Source of the DNA: Seiridium cupressi
Taxonomy: Eukaryota; Ascomycota; Sordariomycetes; Amphisphaeriales; Sporocadaceae
Direction: 5' to 3'
Assembly (NCBI GenBank): GCA_036674765.1
Contig: JARVKI010000008.1
Coordinates: forward strand, 62,001-126,000
DNA length: 64,000 bases
Shown: one piece after another, positions 48,372-59,121 of the stretch
How the letters are laid out: each line of letters begins with the position of its first letter
Position numbering within the stretch: position 1 is the stretch's first letter
Program-made: the position numbers and the translations under genes
Notes under the pieces: generated by a model
What the model saw: only the letters and a program-made list of their open reading frames with translations
What the model was told of the DNA's origin: nothing
Database searches by the model: none

Positions 48372-49769
48372 CTATTTCTTGAAAGCTTGCGCTTTTCCAG
48401 CCCAGCCTAGCTTTCCGGGTGCCCAACTCCAGCTCCTCGTCATCCCATTGCGATTCAGTCCCGGCGTTGCAGCAGGCCGGTGTGGCTTGGCTGGTTGGAA
48501 CATCTTCCTCTTCGCAAACAAGCTTGTGGCAGGCTTGGCCAACCCAATTGCATGTGCAGATCTCAGTGCTTCGCATAGATCCTGGGTGTATATCTCTGCC
48601 TTCTTGATGGGCATATGCATGAACGGGTGCGGGACCCCCGAATACCTTCTGACGGTCGTCTTGACACCGGCGGCGATCAGCTTCTGCCCGTACAGCTCGC
48701 CCTCGTCTCTCAACGGATCCGCGCTGGCCGTTCCGATAAAAGTTGGGCAGATGCCCTCTAGCTTGCCGTTGATCGGGCTGGAGTAGAACTCAGGAAGGGC
48801 TGCCCTCTCCGCCTCTTCGTCCACCTCACTCATCTGGGAGTTTTCCTTATAAAACATGATCCGCGCCCAGTTGAGACATGGAGCAAGCTCGTTCTCCGTG
48901 AACGATGGGTACTCCGAGTCCGAAGCTTTCTTGTAGTGGGCATGCGAAGCAGTGACTGGTACCCCGAGAAAGGCAAACTTCAACGGTAGGGACGCGTCAC
49001 GAGCCAGCTGTTGGACCACTGCAGCTATTTGCCCACCAGCCGAGATCCCGCTGATTGATATCGAGTCTGATCGGGCATTCACCTCGGCGCCATGATTGTA
49101 CATCTGAGATGAACATTAGTCGTGCATATATTATCACAGGCCACGTACCAAGTACTCACATATTGCACGGCGGCCCAACAGTCATCGTGGCCCTTGCCCA
49201 TTGAGTGTTCTGCGTTTATGACATCAGCTTGTACTCCCACATGTTCATCAGCGCTGTAGACTTACCGGGCCGTAACCGATAATCGACATCGGCGACTAAA
49301 ATGCCGAGTCGCGTACGTGTTTGCATGCATATTTTGGCATCGCTGTTCAGATCGCCGAACGTGAAGCCTCCCCCTGCACTGCTCAGTATATACATTCAAG
49401 CTGACGATTGTGGCTGACCTTACCGTGGAAGTTGACGTGTACAGGATAAGGACCCGCCCCAAAGGGCGATGTCCTAGGATCGGGTTTGTAAAGCCTCACG
49501 GTGAAGAAATGTCCGTCTGCTGCCTCTAGTTTGATATCCTCCACGAACTGTGCTCGCGAGAAGTTGCCGGCCTTCCTTGAGTGATACCGAGCTCTTTGTT
49601 TTCGGGCTTCCTCCAACGGGACGTTGCTGTCAGGTGTACTTCTGCCAAGAGTAGAATTATAAAAGTCCACAAAGTCCTTGTCCAGGCGATCAATGAAGTC
49701 TGGATGTATAGGATTGGGTAGGTTTCCAGATGTGCGCTTGGGGCCTTGTGCGGTTGCGGAAGGTGCCAT
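48372..49769 (-). CDS. Alpha/beta hydrolase-3 esterase A (hormone-sensitive-lipase family)
   Basis: Four exons: 49769-49424, 49373-49266, 49209-49160 and 49103-48372 (411 aa), introns 49-56 nt. The oxyanion motif HGGGFTFGD is created across the first join (CAC G | GG GGA). Nucleophile elbow is SGISAGG, the acid lies in SADPLRDEG and the histidine in GVPHPFMHMP. All four catalytic elements are present, so activity is expected on short acyl or small-molecule esters. The N-terminus (MAPSATAQGPKRTSG) has no signal peptide, suggesting an intracellular enzyme. The last 50 residues are a basic extension beyond the fold. It is one of two such genes flanking the bisphosphatase, all on one strand. Confidence 0.88.
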
Positions 49770-50236
49770 CTTTTATGTTGTGATCAGTATAGGATGACGT
49801 TGAGTACAATTTAGGAAACTCAGGGCACGCCTTTTAACGCTGCTACGTTCAGTCTTTTATTGGGAGCGCGACTGGAAGCCCGGCCCATCTGTGTGGCAAT
49901 AATCCAATGCGAGGTGGCTAGCCCGTCGGATAAGCCGATCACAGATCGGATGAGGAGGCTGGCGGTCGCGCGTACACGCAAAGGTTGGCGCCTGACAACG
50001 CTGCCAATTATTAATCGGCCGACATGCGCAAAAAGGGTCTGATAATTCTTCAATATTCATATTTTCAGTTCTGTTTATCCTCTATTCAATGACGCGGTAA
50101 CCTGCAGAGCTTCGTGGTCGCGTTGTAAGCTCCGAGGATGCTCACCATGATATTGCGCCCCGAGCTGCATCAAGAACAGCGAGAAAAGTTGCTACGTTCT
50201 CAGTTACCACGACTCTTAAAAGCATAAAGGGTAGTA
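49770..50236. other. Intergenic
   Basis: Upstream flank of esterase A and 3' flank of the bisphosphatase-like gene. Nothing recognisable. Confidence 0.5.
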
Positions 50237-51262
50237 TCATGATTTGTTCAGAAGCGACTTGACGGCGAGATCAACCTCTTCAGCCGTTCCGCATATCAAT
50301 CCAGCTCTTTCATCCGTGTGCTCGGCCGCCCGCTTCAATATCTCACTCCCATCTACCGGATCAACGGCCTTTCCGCCAGCACACTCAACGATCAGAGCAA
50401 TAGGGAAAAGCTCGTATAGTCGGCGTAGCTTGGCCTTACTGACGCGTGTGACGGGCGATATGTAGACGCCGTGCCCTTTGACTAAGGCGTGCACGACATC
50501 AGGCACTAGACCGCCGCTGTACCGTAGCGTATACTTGTTCTTGATGAAATGATTGACAAGATCTCCGTATCTCTGATCTTCAGCCGCAGCGCGTAGATTC
50601 GCAGGCGCAAAGTATCTCGTCTTGAATGGTGGCTGCTGGAGACGTACATCTGAGCGGACTATCACGCAGTCTTTCACACCGTTGTCTCCAATGCCAATCT
50701 CCAAGCACACGCCTTCCGAGCCAGGAACACGCAGTGCGATGATGGCAGTGGTGCGAGGACCGTAGATTCCAAGCACAGATGCCACCTGCTTCTCTGCCGG
50801 GGCCTCGTGAACCGCGCTTCTGCCCTCCCAGATCCCCAGGATCGTGCCTACGGTCCAGTTGGGCGCAATGATGGAGCTTCCATCCAGAGGATCAAATGCA
50901 ATCGTGTACTGCTCCTCCTGCACCGCGGCCTCGGTTCCGCTTTCAGACGAACGCGCAGGTCGCTCGATAGGCTCCTCCTCGCTGCTGGCAGTGACGATGG
51001 CGGGGCATTTGGCGGCCGCCCCGCGCACGATGTTCTCGGCGGCGACATCCACATTCAGCTGGTCGTCGCCAAAGGCATTGGCGCTGCCGGCCAAGGCTAC
51101 CTGGTGGGCAGACCGTAAGGCTTTGGCGATCTCCGCGATGCAGTCGACGACGGCTGGGATTACGGAGGTGCATAGAGCCTCATGAGATCCCGATGTGACC
51201 TTGGACTGGAGGAGCGACACCAAATCGGAGGCTGACCCGCTTGCTGGAGACTTTCCGACCAT
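50237..51262 (-). CDS. Sedoheptulose-1,7-/fructose-1,6-bisphosphatase-like protein
   Basis: ATG 51262, single exon, 341 aa. Metal site motif FDPLDGSSI is intact, preceded by the acidic SSEEEP. TVGTILGIW, VLGIYGPRTT, YTLRYSGGLVPDVVH, AKLRRLYELFPIALIVECAGGKA match the class I FBPase superfamily, and the run of IYGPRTT/YTLRYSGGLVPDV/GTILGIW is closer to plant-type sedoheptulose bisphosphatase than to canonical fungal gluconeogenic FBPase. The reaction would be removal of the C1 phosphate from a sugar bisphosphate. No organellar targeting is obvious. The gene is distinct from the standard fungal FBP1. Substrate preference is an inference. Confidence 0.85.
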   Translation of the reverse strand: MVGKSPASGSASDLVSLLQSKVTSGSHEALCTSVIPAVVDCIAEIAKALRSAHQVALAGSANAFGDDQLNVDVAAENIVRGAAAKCPAIVTASSEEEPIERPARSSESGTEAAVQEEQYTIAFDPLDGSSIIAPNWTVGTILGIWEGRSAVHEAPAEKQVASVLGIYGPRTTAIIALRVPGSEGVCLEIGIGDNGVKDCVIVRSDVRLQQPPFKTRYFAPANLRAAAEDQRYGDLVNHFIKNKYTLRYSGGLVPDVVHALVKGHGVYISPVTRVSKAKLRRLYELFPIALIVECAGGKAVDPVDGSEILKRAAEHTDERAGLICGTAEEVDLAVKSLLNKS

Positions 51263-51765
51263 TGTGGCAGAACAAATTCGAAATATCAACAGGCAGGATA
51301 GATTAATGCTAGGATTATAAGCAAGTAGGAAATACCAATCGAATATTCAAACCAAGGATCAGCTAGTAGTGAAAAAGCTGTATTCGGAAACCGCCAAAGA
51401 CGCTATTGGTGGGTACAGATCGTCAGGGCCGAGGGGGCCTCCACCGAGATGCACCACTGAATCCCTAATGCACACAGCTTGTCATACCAGCAACCTTTTT
51501 AGGATAGACTGGGCTGAGGTGTAATAGAGGCTGAATTTAGTCCGAAAATTAGAGATGTCATATTTTGTGGTTCCAAGGCGGACACCTATAGCAAAGCTTC
51601 GAAAATCAGAATTCCATAAGTTATTTTGCTCCTATTATGTATATCATCGTCAACTGCTGAGCTTACATGACATAATTGAAGTCAGGGCGACTGTATTCAA
51701 CCAAGACTTTCCATTCTCCAGCGGTTCTGCTTGTCTACGAGTTTTATGAGAGTGAATTGCCACAG
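51263..51765. other. Intergenic
   Basis: Upstream flank of the bisphosphatase-like gene and 3' flank of esterase B; no feature recognised. Confidence 0.5.
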
Positions 51766-52885
51766 CTAAGCACTAGCTAATTTTTTCATCTCTTCTGCAA
51801 CGTCAGCCGTGGCGTTTGAGGCCTCTGGACTCCATGGCGCCATTTGCAAGAAGCCATGCGTCAGATCAGGATAGTGATGCCAATGAACCTTGTTGCCAGC
51901 TTTTTGGAGCTTGTTCGCGTATTCCACACCGACGTCTCTCGGGGGATCGAAACCACATGTGAACACTGCCGCCGGCGGCACTCCCTTCAGTTCGTCGACA
52001 GGCTGCATACCAGGCGAAACGTATCTATGAGCGGGCGGGTAAAACTTATTTGGTGCACGCGGGAGATAATGGTCCGCGAAGGAAAAAATACCGTTGCCTA
52101 GAGCTGTCAGTGAGCACATGCGACCGTAGTTTTTACAACTCATGAACAGAACTCACACTCTAGATATAAGCCTGAGTTGTTCTCAGAGGCAGCGGGCGTA
52201 TCAAAGGGCAATCTAGCCTCAGGGTATAGCAGTATCTGTGCCTTCATTGGCTTCTTTCCCTCGTCCTTAAGTCTGAGGCTCAGCGCTGCCGTCATGTTGC
52301 CGCCCGCCGAGTCACCGCCCTCAAGCACGCGATCCCCGTCAATACCCCGTGAGTCGCCCAGGCCAGAACGTCCTCATAATCGTCCAGCTGAGTGGGAACA
52401 GGCCATTCAGGAGCCAGATGATACTCGACACCAATTGCCTATAGCTGGAATGAGTGATAGGTCATGCGCCATTGCGCAAAGACTTGACTCACGATCATGT
52501 TTGCCTTCTCGGCGAGGAGCCTGAGGCCGTTTTCGAACTCATCGACGCTGCCAACGGTATAGCCGCCACCGTGCATGTATACCATCGCCGGGACTTTGAC
52601 ATTGCCCTCCGTCATGCCACGGTGGCTATCCTCGAAGTTCTTTGGGTAAAAAAGCCTCATAGGAACAGTTCCATGTCGCCCGCGAACTGCAGTGAATTCG
52701 ACACGCCCGATCGGAGCTTGTAATTTCTCAGGAAGCGCATGGAAGCCGAATACCTCCAAGTGGTGACGACGCTCTTGATGGAAGTCCTCGTGCCCGCCCA
52801 AGTGGAGCGTAGACCTGTCCTTGAGAAACTCCTTGATGGACACTGCCAGCTCCGTGCGCTTACCTGTGGTAATTATCTCGGTCAT
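51766..52885 (-). CDS. Alpha/beta hydrolase-3 esterase B, frameshifted
   Basis: Three exons are expected: 52885-52493, 52438-52157 and 52097-51766, with GTGAGT donors and TAG acceptors. The oxyanion motif MHGGGYTVGS, nucleophile GGDSAGGN, acid FDPPRDVG and HGF histidine region are all there. The exon lengths total 1,007 nt, not a multiple of three: exon 2 reads VEYHLAPEWPVP...DVLAWATHG in one frame and IDGDRVLEGGDSAGGN in another, with the change within about 52340-52350. The usual sequence here is HGxDPDRV, so a single-base loss (or two-base gain) is the simplest explanation. Without correction the product lacks the catalytic serine. Either a recent pseudogene or an assembly error. Confidence 0.8.
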
Positions 52886-53965
52886 AATGTTAGTGTTTAT
52901 TTACAAAGACTTTCGATTTGATTATTTCGATGCGTTGTCAAACGTGCAGATGATTGGTGTGATTGAGATAGAGATACCCTGAGCACTACCAGATGCCCGT
53001 CCCCTCCTTTCGGTCATATATGGCCGGATTGAAGCAAAATCGATATCCTGTCGTAATGCCCGGGTAATAGATCGCGACACCAAAAAGCAATTCCAAATGT
53101 GATGTAACGTTAGCGCTATTCCGACAGCCATATGAATATCTCCGCTGTGACGTTTGTGTCGGCCCAATTAGCAGATGTGTGCCAATCGATCTATCCGTAC
53201 GCCGGACCGACCGGTAGCTTATGAGCAGCTAATGCAAGTTTCACCTAACCCAAAATACCCAAACCTCTTGCAGCATCAACATGTTCCATTTGGTGACAAT
53301 ATCAAGCTCATAGTCATCTATTTGTGAGAAAGATCCATCCGGTCAATTTGATATTGCTGTCGGCTGCCGAGAATGTATTCCAACATATGGGTATCATTAA
53401 CGATTGAGTACTATATCACCAGGTCTGCCAGGGTTCACTAAATACACTTACAAGTGGCGAGGGTGCGCAGCTGTTCTCTTCACCCTGTAGGAGGAAGGTC
53501 ATCTTATAGGACTTTGAGAACCCCAGTATGATTTGGATCATGCCTACGCGTTCGTTCTAGAAAGCAAGGTACGTCGCACGAGACACCAATCACGCTTACT
53601 TTCTGCCTGGGGGCCAATCAGGGCACAGCCCCAAATATGCACCCCATTCAACTGAATCGCAACATCAGAGCCTCACCCCGGTGAGTCAAGGATAAGAGAG
53701 ATAGCCAATTGGGGAAAGCCAATTTATGCAAAGTGAAATGCAGGCTGCAGTTCGCATTCCATCGCTTAGGAACAATCTTTACACCGCCGCTTGGTTTCAA
53801 GACGTTCGCGGTAGTGCTGATGGCTTCGCCCGACCACTGAGGCAGCCTGCTATGATCTTATGCAAGTATACAGCCAAACTCACAAAGGCTGTCAGCTCTC
53901 TGGGAGGTCTGCTGACCTAGATGACCGCGCATTCACCAGGACAGCCAGTGGCCTCGATGCGGCTA
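52886..53965. other. Intergenic, 1.1 kb
   Basis: Upstream of esterase B and of the small Cys-rich protein gene. Short frames at 52922-53167 (-) and 53726-53920 (+) are unsupported. Confidence 0.5.
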
Positions 53966-53975
53966 CATATAAATA
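53966..53975 (+). promoter_or_regulatory. TATA box of the 54112 gene
   Basis: catataaata is a near-consensus TATA element about 140 bases before ATG 54112. Confidence 0.5.
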
Positions 53976-54111
53976 CGTGGGTGCAGCCGTGCTCTTGCAC
54001 TGGCCTTGATCTTCATTTACATTAATCCGAAATAAATACTATTAGTATAATTTGGAAGCTGATCACCAGCACATCAGCCCCACATACTCAGACCAACATA
54101 ACTCTTCGACG

Positions 54112-54534
54112 ATGTCGTACTACTATTCCTCTTACGCAGACTACAACTCCGGTGACAGCCTCGTGAAGAGAACCCACCGCGAGGTCCCAAGCCACAGTCA
54201 CCGGTCGACGCAATACATCGTCAACGACGGCACGCTCATCATCGACGACAAATCGCTCCGGAACAACAGCTCAGTCATCTACAACCGGCCAGGCTCGACC
54301 ATGTGGGTGCAACCCACCACGGAAAGCCACAGGTTCACGAGCTCGAGCGATCTGTATCGGCGCAGCCACAGCCTGCATACCTGCCGGGGGTGCAGCTGGC
54401 GGAGGGAGTTGTCGGGAGGTTACTGCCGCGACTGCATCGACGCGAAGCTCTCCCGGCCGCGGATCGTGGAGGTGGTGAGGAGCGATCGGAGGGTGCTGGG
54501 CGGTCCAGAGCGTAGGATGATCGAGTACCGATGA
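54112..54534 (+). CDS. Small Tyr/Ser-rich protein with CxxC pair, 140 aa
   Basis: ATG 54112 (MSYYYSSYADYNSGDS), preceded by a TATA box at 53966. No signal peptide. Residues 30-60 contain YIVNDGTLIIDDKS, and near the end two CxxC pairs occur (CRGCSWR and CRDCIDAKL), spaced to make a small zinc ribbon. The C-terminal 25 residues are very basic (RRVLGGPERRMIEYR). I recognise no family; short proteins of this make-up are common in Pezizomycotina and often stress-induced. An intact frame with good promoter context supports a real gene. Confidence 0.65.
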   Translation: MSYYYSSYADYNSGDSLVKRTHREVPSHSHRSTQYIVNDGTLIIDDKSLRNNSSVIYNRPGSTMWVQPTTESHRFTSSSDLYRRSHSLHTCRGCSWRRELSGGYCRDCIDAKLSRPRIVEVVRSDRRVLGGPERRMIEYR

Positions 54535-55451
54535 ACATGTCTACGGGTATACACCACTTTTCATACGTTATTGTTCTCATCGTGGTAACGACTGAAGCTC
54601 CCAGTTCAACCGACGAGAGGCAGCGCGCCAACACTTTGGCGATTCCTTCTTGTATACTAGGGAGTCTCTTTACGTTTCGCTGGATTGCCGCTTTGAGGCA
54701 CTCAGGACTTTGGTTGGAGTACTGCTTCCCAAGGAAGTGCGCGATGTTCTCTTTCGTCCGTATCACTTACATAGGATTTTACCCCTCTGTCCCCAGCAAC
54801 GAGAACCGGAAAGCAGAATATTTAGAACGTTGTGGCAAATCATTTATTAGCGCCTTTGTATCTTAGATATATTTTTAAACATAAAACTATATTGCACTAA
54901 CCAGGTGCGCTCAATTTCTTTTTCTTCTTCTTCTTGTTGGAGGCTACGCCATACCCATTTCGAGTACCATCATAAACTATTACGGGCCCTCTCGCGTGGG
55001 CCATTTATACGTAGTAAGGTTCCATAGCTCAGTTGGTGGCAGAATAAGGTTTAGTGCTAAGTATGTATCCAGGAGAGAGACTGTTAGAGTGTAGCCCCTA
55101 CTTCCTTGGATGTGTTTGACAAGTCAAAGCCATCAATGCTATTAGGTTAAGGGCCGTCTTTGAACTGCAAAAGGTTTGAAAAACAGTACATACCAGTCAT
55201 GAGGGATTACAGCAGATGAGAAATGTCATTGGTTCAGCTAGTTCAGAAAATATGGTGTGCTTAAAACCTAGGCATGGTCCCTAATCTGCCTAACCGTCCC
55301 GGATTGCAACGCAATGTTCTTTGCCATACCCCAACGCCAAGTGCAAAAGCAGGAGAAATAAATCAAAGCCCTAGAACTCCTGTACGTTCCCTGGATATCA
55401 TACAATACCCCCCTACGCATGATGTTCAATGCACGTCGTTATCGCAAGAGA
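54535..55451. other. Intergenic between convergent genes
   Basis: 3' flanks of two convergent genes. A tRNA-like 5' half (GGTTCCATAGCTCAGTTGGT at 55019-55038) has no matching 3' half. A CTT-rich run lies at about 54918-54935. Nothing else seen. Confidence 0.5.
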
Positions 55452-56912
55452 CTATGCTCCTCGAGGTTTGGCCTTCTGCTTGGCCTTCTCCTTTTTCTCC
55501 TCCTTGACCTTCTTCTTGCGAGCCTCGTTCTGCTCCTCTAGCTTGCGTTTGTGGGCCTTCTTCTCCTCTTCGGATTTGGGGATCTGGTGACAAAAGCGGG
55601 TTAGATTTTCATTCCCGTCGTGACGAAGAGGGGACCCTCGTTGATCTTTCGCTCCACTGGAAAAGTGTGAAAGAGCAGTGGAGTTTTGACGTGTTTGTCG
55701 GACTTACCACCTTGAAAAACCCCTCTAGTCGCGCCTGCTGCGAGCTCTTCATGTTCTTCTCCAATCGTGCGCCACCAGACCTCACCCTGTCCTCCGAGAA
55801 GCCCTTTTCGGTCACAAGGAAAGTGACCAGCCCCTCCATATCCGGCTTTTCCCATTTGAAGTCACAAAGCGGGTCGTCAGCCTTTCGGACGTCGGGCTCG
55901 AAGAACAGGTCTCGAGCATCCTCGAAGGGCCAATCGTCGGGAATTGTGTACTTTCCACTGCTCTTCATCCACTCCACTACCTTCTCGAGATTTCCATGCT
56001 CGCGGATGAGCTTGAGGGCGGTGGACGGGCCAACCTTAGGAATGGGATCGAGGTAATCGCATCCGAGGAGGATGCAAAGATCGACGAACTGCGGAGGAAG
56101 AGATCCAGTAAGCATGTATATCGTGGAGACCGACGTTGACCCTTACCTGCTTGCGATCCATGGCCAATCCTTCTAGTACCTTGTCGAGTTGGATCTCCTG
56201 GATAGGCTCCTTTCGCTGTTCGCTGTATGTCATGTGTCGCAGTAGGATGGGACTCTCGAAGCAGAGAGTGTCCATATCTTCACTTGCCGTGCCGTAGACC
56301 TTTCCAGCTCTTGCCAGGACGGCACACTGTGCTTCGGCTTCAGTGGGTGCGATGATGTACGGGATGCCCATGAGCTTGAGCAGTCTCTGGCACTCCTGGT
56401 TGTGTTCGCGCGTGACCCGCACAGTTCTTCTCGAGAATTTCTCGACCTCTTCAGCTGTGCCGGTCTCCTTGGCCTCCTCGAGGCCCTCGTGGGCTTCGGC
56501 CTTTCGCTGGAAACGCTTGGCGAGCTCGCCGGACTTGAGCTTCGGAGGCTTGCCATCGAATACATAGAGGGGCTTGATTCCGTTGTCCACCATTCGCAGT
56601 GTGCGATAGAACATTCCCATGAGATGCGATGTGGTCTGGCCCTCCTCGTTCATGAGCTGTTGGCCTTCGGATCGGACTGCGATGAGGAAACTGTAGATGC
56701 TCATGGAGCTAGGACGGGGGTCAGCGGGAGCATGGCATGATTAGCCTGTCATTACATACGCGTCCTAAGCCATGTCAGCATGCTTCGATTTTCTCGCACT
56801 TGTTTTCACTCACAATTGCGACCTTGCGACCGAATTGATTCTTGATCTCACCCTCCTTGATGGCGTCGGGCGCCTCATCCTTGATGATGGAGAACAGGTT
56901 TTTGATACCCAT
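55452..56912 (-). CDS. fen1: Flap endonuclease 1 (FEN1/RAD27)
   Basis: Five exons: 56912-56814, 56764-56760 (5 nt), 56708-56147, 56088-55708, 55583-55452; 392 aa. Exon 1 encodes [15 protein letters not shown]...FGRKVAI; the 5-nt exon GACGC supplies Asp plus two bases of Ala, and exon 3 starts C-TCC-ATG, giving [13 protein letters not shown]. Without that microexon the frame is lost. Metal-binding acids are present: D in the microexon, [23 protein letters not shown] and LLGCDYLD. The PCNA box is [11 protein letters not shown]1 removes 5' flaps at Okazaki fragments in the nucleus. The C-terminal Lys-rich tail is typical. Three ACGCG boxes stand upstream. Confidence 0.95.
56760..56764 (-). other. 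FEN1 5-nt microexon
   Basis: Flanked by GTGAGT...TTAG (56813-56765) and GTATGT...CTAG (56759-56709) introns of 49 and 51 nt. It encodes the catalytic Asp of the VAIDAS motif. The exon and its donor together form ACGCGT. Confidence 0.85.
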
Positions 56913-57032
56913 GATGGCTTTCTCGCAATTGAGTTTGTGAGGAAACAAAATCAAAAACTGGTTGTGCCGTTGCAGATCTGTGCTTCAAGAAGAGAAAAGG
57001 AAGCCGTGATTTTGGGTGATGTCACGATCTAG

Positions 57033-57090
57033 ACGCGCTAAAGAGAGAAAGCTTTCAATTAACGCGACTTCTTCCACGCCCAGCGACGCG
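57033..57090. promoter_or_regulatory. Three ACGCG boxes upstream of FEN1
   Basis: ACGCG occurs at 57033-57037, 57062-57066 and 57086-57090, 121-178 bases before the FEN1 start. This is the core of the MluI cell-cycle box bound by MBF at S-phase genes. The density suits a replication gene; binding is inference. Confidence 0.45.
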
Positions 57091-57600
57091 CAGAAGGCGC
57101 TGACGGATCTGTGCCCCACCAAACCAACCCCCGCGACTGCGCGCGACTGCCTCCCAAGAGACAATATCAGAAGAATGTCTCAATCTGACGCTGCAATGCG
57201 ACATATTCATTCGCAGTCCAACAATCCCCGACCTAGCAAACAATGGTCTAGATGTGTTGCTAATGTCTTTACCACCGAATGCAACTATCAGGCCTGTCTG
57301 TATAATTGTATATACTTGTCTGACCTAGGAGTTCAAAGAGCCGCAGGGCTGCTTGTTCTCGGCTAAGCCTGCGGAAGCCGCCGAGCTATTGCCAATCACT
57401 GCGACGTCATCTTAATGCCGAGGTTTCGTCTGCTTCGCTAGTGACAACTTGCCATGCGCTCCTGGAAACAACCGGATGTATACTATTGTCAATTTCAAGT
57501 GCTGCTATACATTATAGACTTCCATTTAGAGTATTTCCTTCTAGTCCCATCGCATTTTCTTGCTTATTATTCGTTAGATCTACACGGCATTGTTAGGAAC
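57091..57600. other. Divergent intergenic region
   Basis: Rest of the shared upstream region between FEN1 and the mitochondrial carrier. A frame at 57016-57366 (+) overlaps the FEN1 promoter and is not supported as a gene. Confidence 0.45.
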
Positions 57601-58568
57601 ATGGTGGCAGACGGAAAGTCGTCACCGCTCGTCTCCCTCTTGGGCGGCGGCATTGCTGGTGGTGTTGAGGCGTTCTGCACGTACCCATTTGAGTTCGCGA
57701 AAACCCGTGTACAGCTATACGGTCATGGAACAAGTAGAAATCCGTTCAAGATTGTTGGACAGGTGGTCAAGGATGAAGGTCTTGCAGCACTATACAAAGG
57801 TTGCTCGACTATGATTGTGGTATGTACTGCATTGGCCTGTCGCTATAATCCACGCGATATAGTCTCAAGTCCCAGCTCCGATACTTCCGAGACTCATTCT
57901 ACGCGTAGGGTTCTATAGGTAAGGACGCCATTCGCTTTCTAGCATTCGACAGCATACGGAAAATCTTCGAGGACCCAGAGACCCACACATTAGGCCCAGC
58001 ACAGTCTATAGCCTCTGGCATGGTGGCGGGAGTGGTGTCCTCCACGATTATTGTGACGCCGACTGAGCGCATCAAGACCGTCCTCATAGACGATGCAAAG
58101 ACTCAGCGGCGCTTCCGGTCGCCTTGGAACTGCGTCACTACGCTCACCGCAGAGCAAGGTCTTCGCCGTGCGTTATACGCTGGATATATCACGACAACGC
58201 TGAAGCAGATTGGAACTACGGGGTTTCGTCTTGGTTCCTATTCAATTATTAAAGACTGGGAGAAGTCTCATGGCATCAACGTCAACTCTCCTGTGACTAC
58301 TTTTGCGAATGGAGCGGTCGCTGGCACTATTACAACCCTAGCGACCCAGCCGTTCGATACGATCAAGACGAAGGCACAACAAGCCAAGCGTGTGGGGACC
58401 ATGGATGCCATCAGAGTTATACTGAAGGAAGATGGCTTTTTCAAAGGATTTTGGCGAGGCACAGTTATGAGATTGGGAAGGACGGTCATGGCGGGCGGCA
58501 TTCTATTCACAGCAAATGAGCAGGCGGTCAAGGTGCTGAAGGTAGTTCTGCCTCCCAAGTACCAATAA
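57601..58568 (+). CDS. ctp1: Mitochondrial tricarboxylate (citrate)-type carrier
   Basis: ATG 57601. Three mitochondrial-carrier signatures are present: YPFEFAKTRVQ, TPTERIKTVLIDDA and QPFDTIKTKAQ, marking three repeats of two membrane helices. PTERIKTxLIDDA and the closing MRLGRTVMAGGILFT are specific to the citrate/tricarboxylate group, which exchanges citrate across the inner membrane. One intron interrupts repeat 1: either 57824-57918 (GTACTG...TAG, giving MIVVCKDAIRF) or 57820-57923 (GTATGT...AAG, giving MIVDAIRF). The first gives 290 aa and better matches the family length. Downstream of the join the frame is intact. Confidence 0.87.
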
Positions 58569-59121
58569 GTGGATAATGGGAGTATACAATACGCTCTGCT
58601 TCTCCAGTCCATGTATTCCCCTAATAAGTATTAAAATGTTGTGAGGAAGGAAGAGGCCCCTAACGAACTTTTTCCATTTCTTGATGAAATCTATACATTT
58701 TTGGCTTTATAATAACTACTGCGACGTTATTTATAGCATTCAAGTCTTTATAACGCTTTTACCCAGTGTTCTAGAGGTGCTTTATAAGAGTGTTCTACCC
58801 TGAAGTGCCGAGAGAGGGACGCGCTGATTGAATCATCGGCCTGTCGAATCATGGCTCGAATTCGCCCATGCCTTTTTGGGCTGGGAGACCTGCAGGTGGT
58901 TCAGCTGCATGCATATCGGAGCGCTGCACAGCCGCCTTTCTGGAGCGCGAGCACCCCTGATCACGAGGCGCAAGGCGGAATGGAGAGAGTGGCCAAGCAA
59001 TCTCGCCGTAGCAGCTTTTTTGCGATTCGTGCCCCCTTCGTCGAAGAGTCTCGCAGGAGCTCAATTGCCATAGCCTGTTTGTTCACCGTATCGCTCTTTC
59101 TGGAGACTCCGGTTCCTGCTC
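58569..59121. other. Intergenic
   Basis: 3' flank of the carrier and upstream region of the HeLo-E2 pseudogene. Short antisense frames only. Confidence 0.45.

Noticed and set aside
55019..55090. tRNA-like start GGTTCCATAGCTCAGTTGGT
   Set aside because: The D-arm does not close, no anticodon arm or T-arm follows, and no 3' acceptor partner is found; at most a tRNA fragment.
57016..57366. 116-codon plus-strand frame upstream of FEN1
   Set aside because: Overlaps the FEN1 promoter with its ACGCG boxes, low-complexity composition, no domain.
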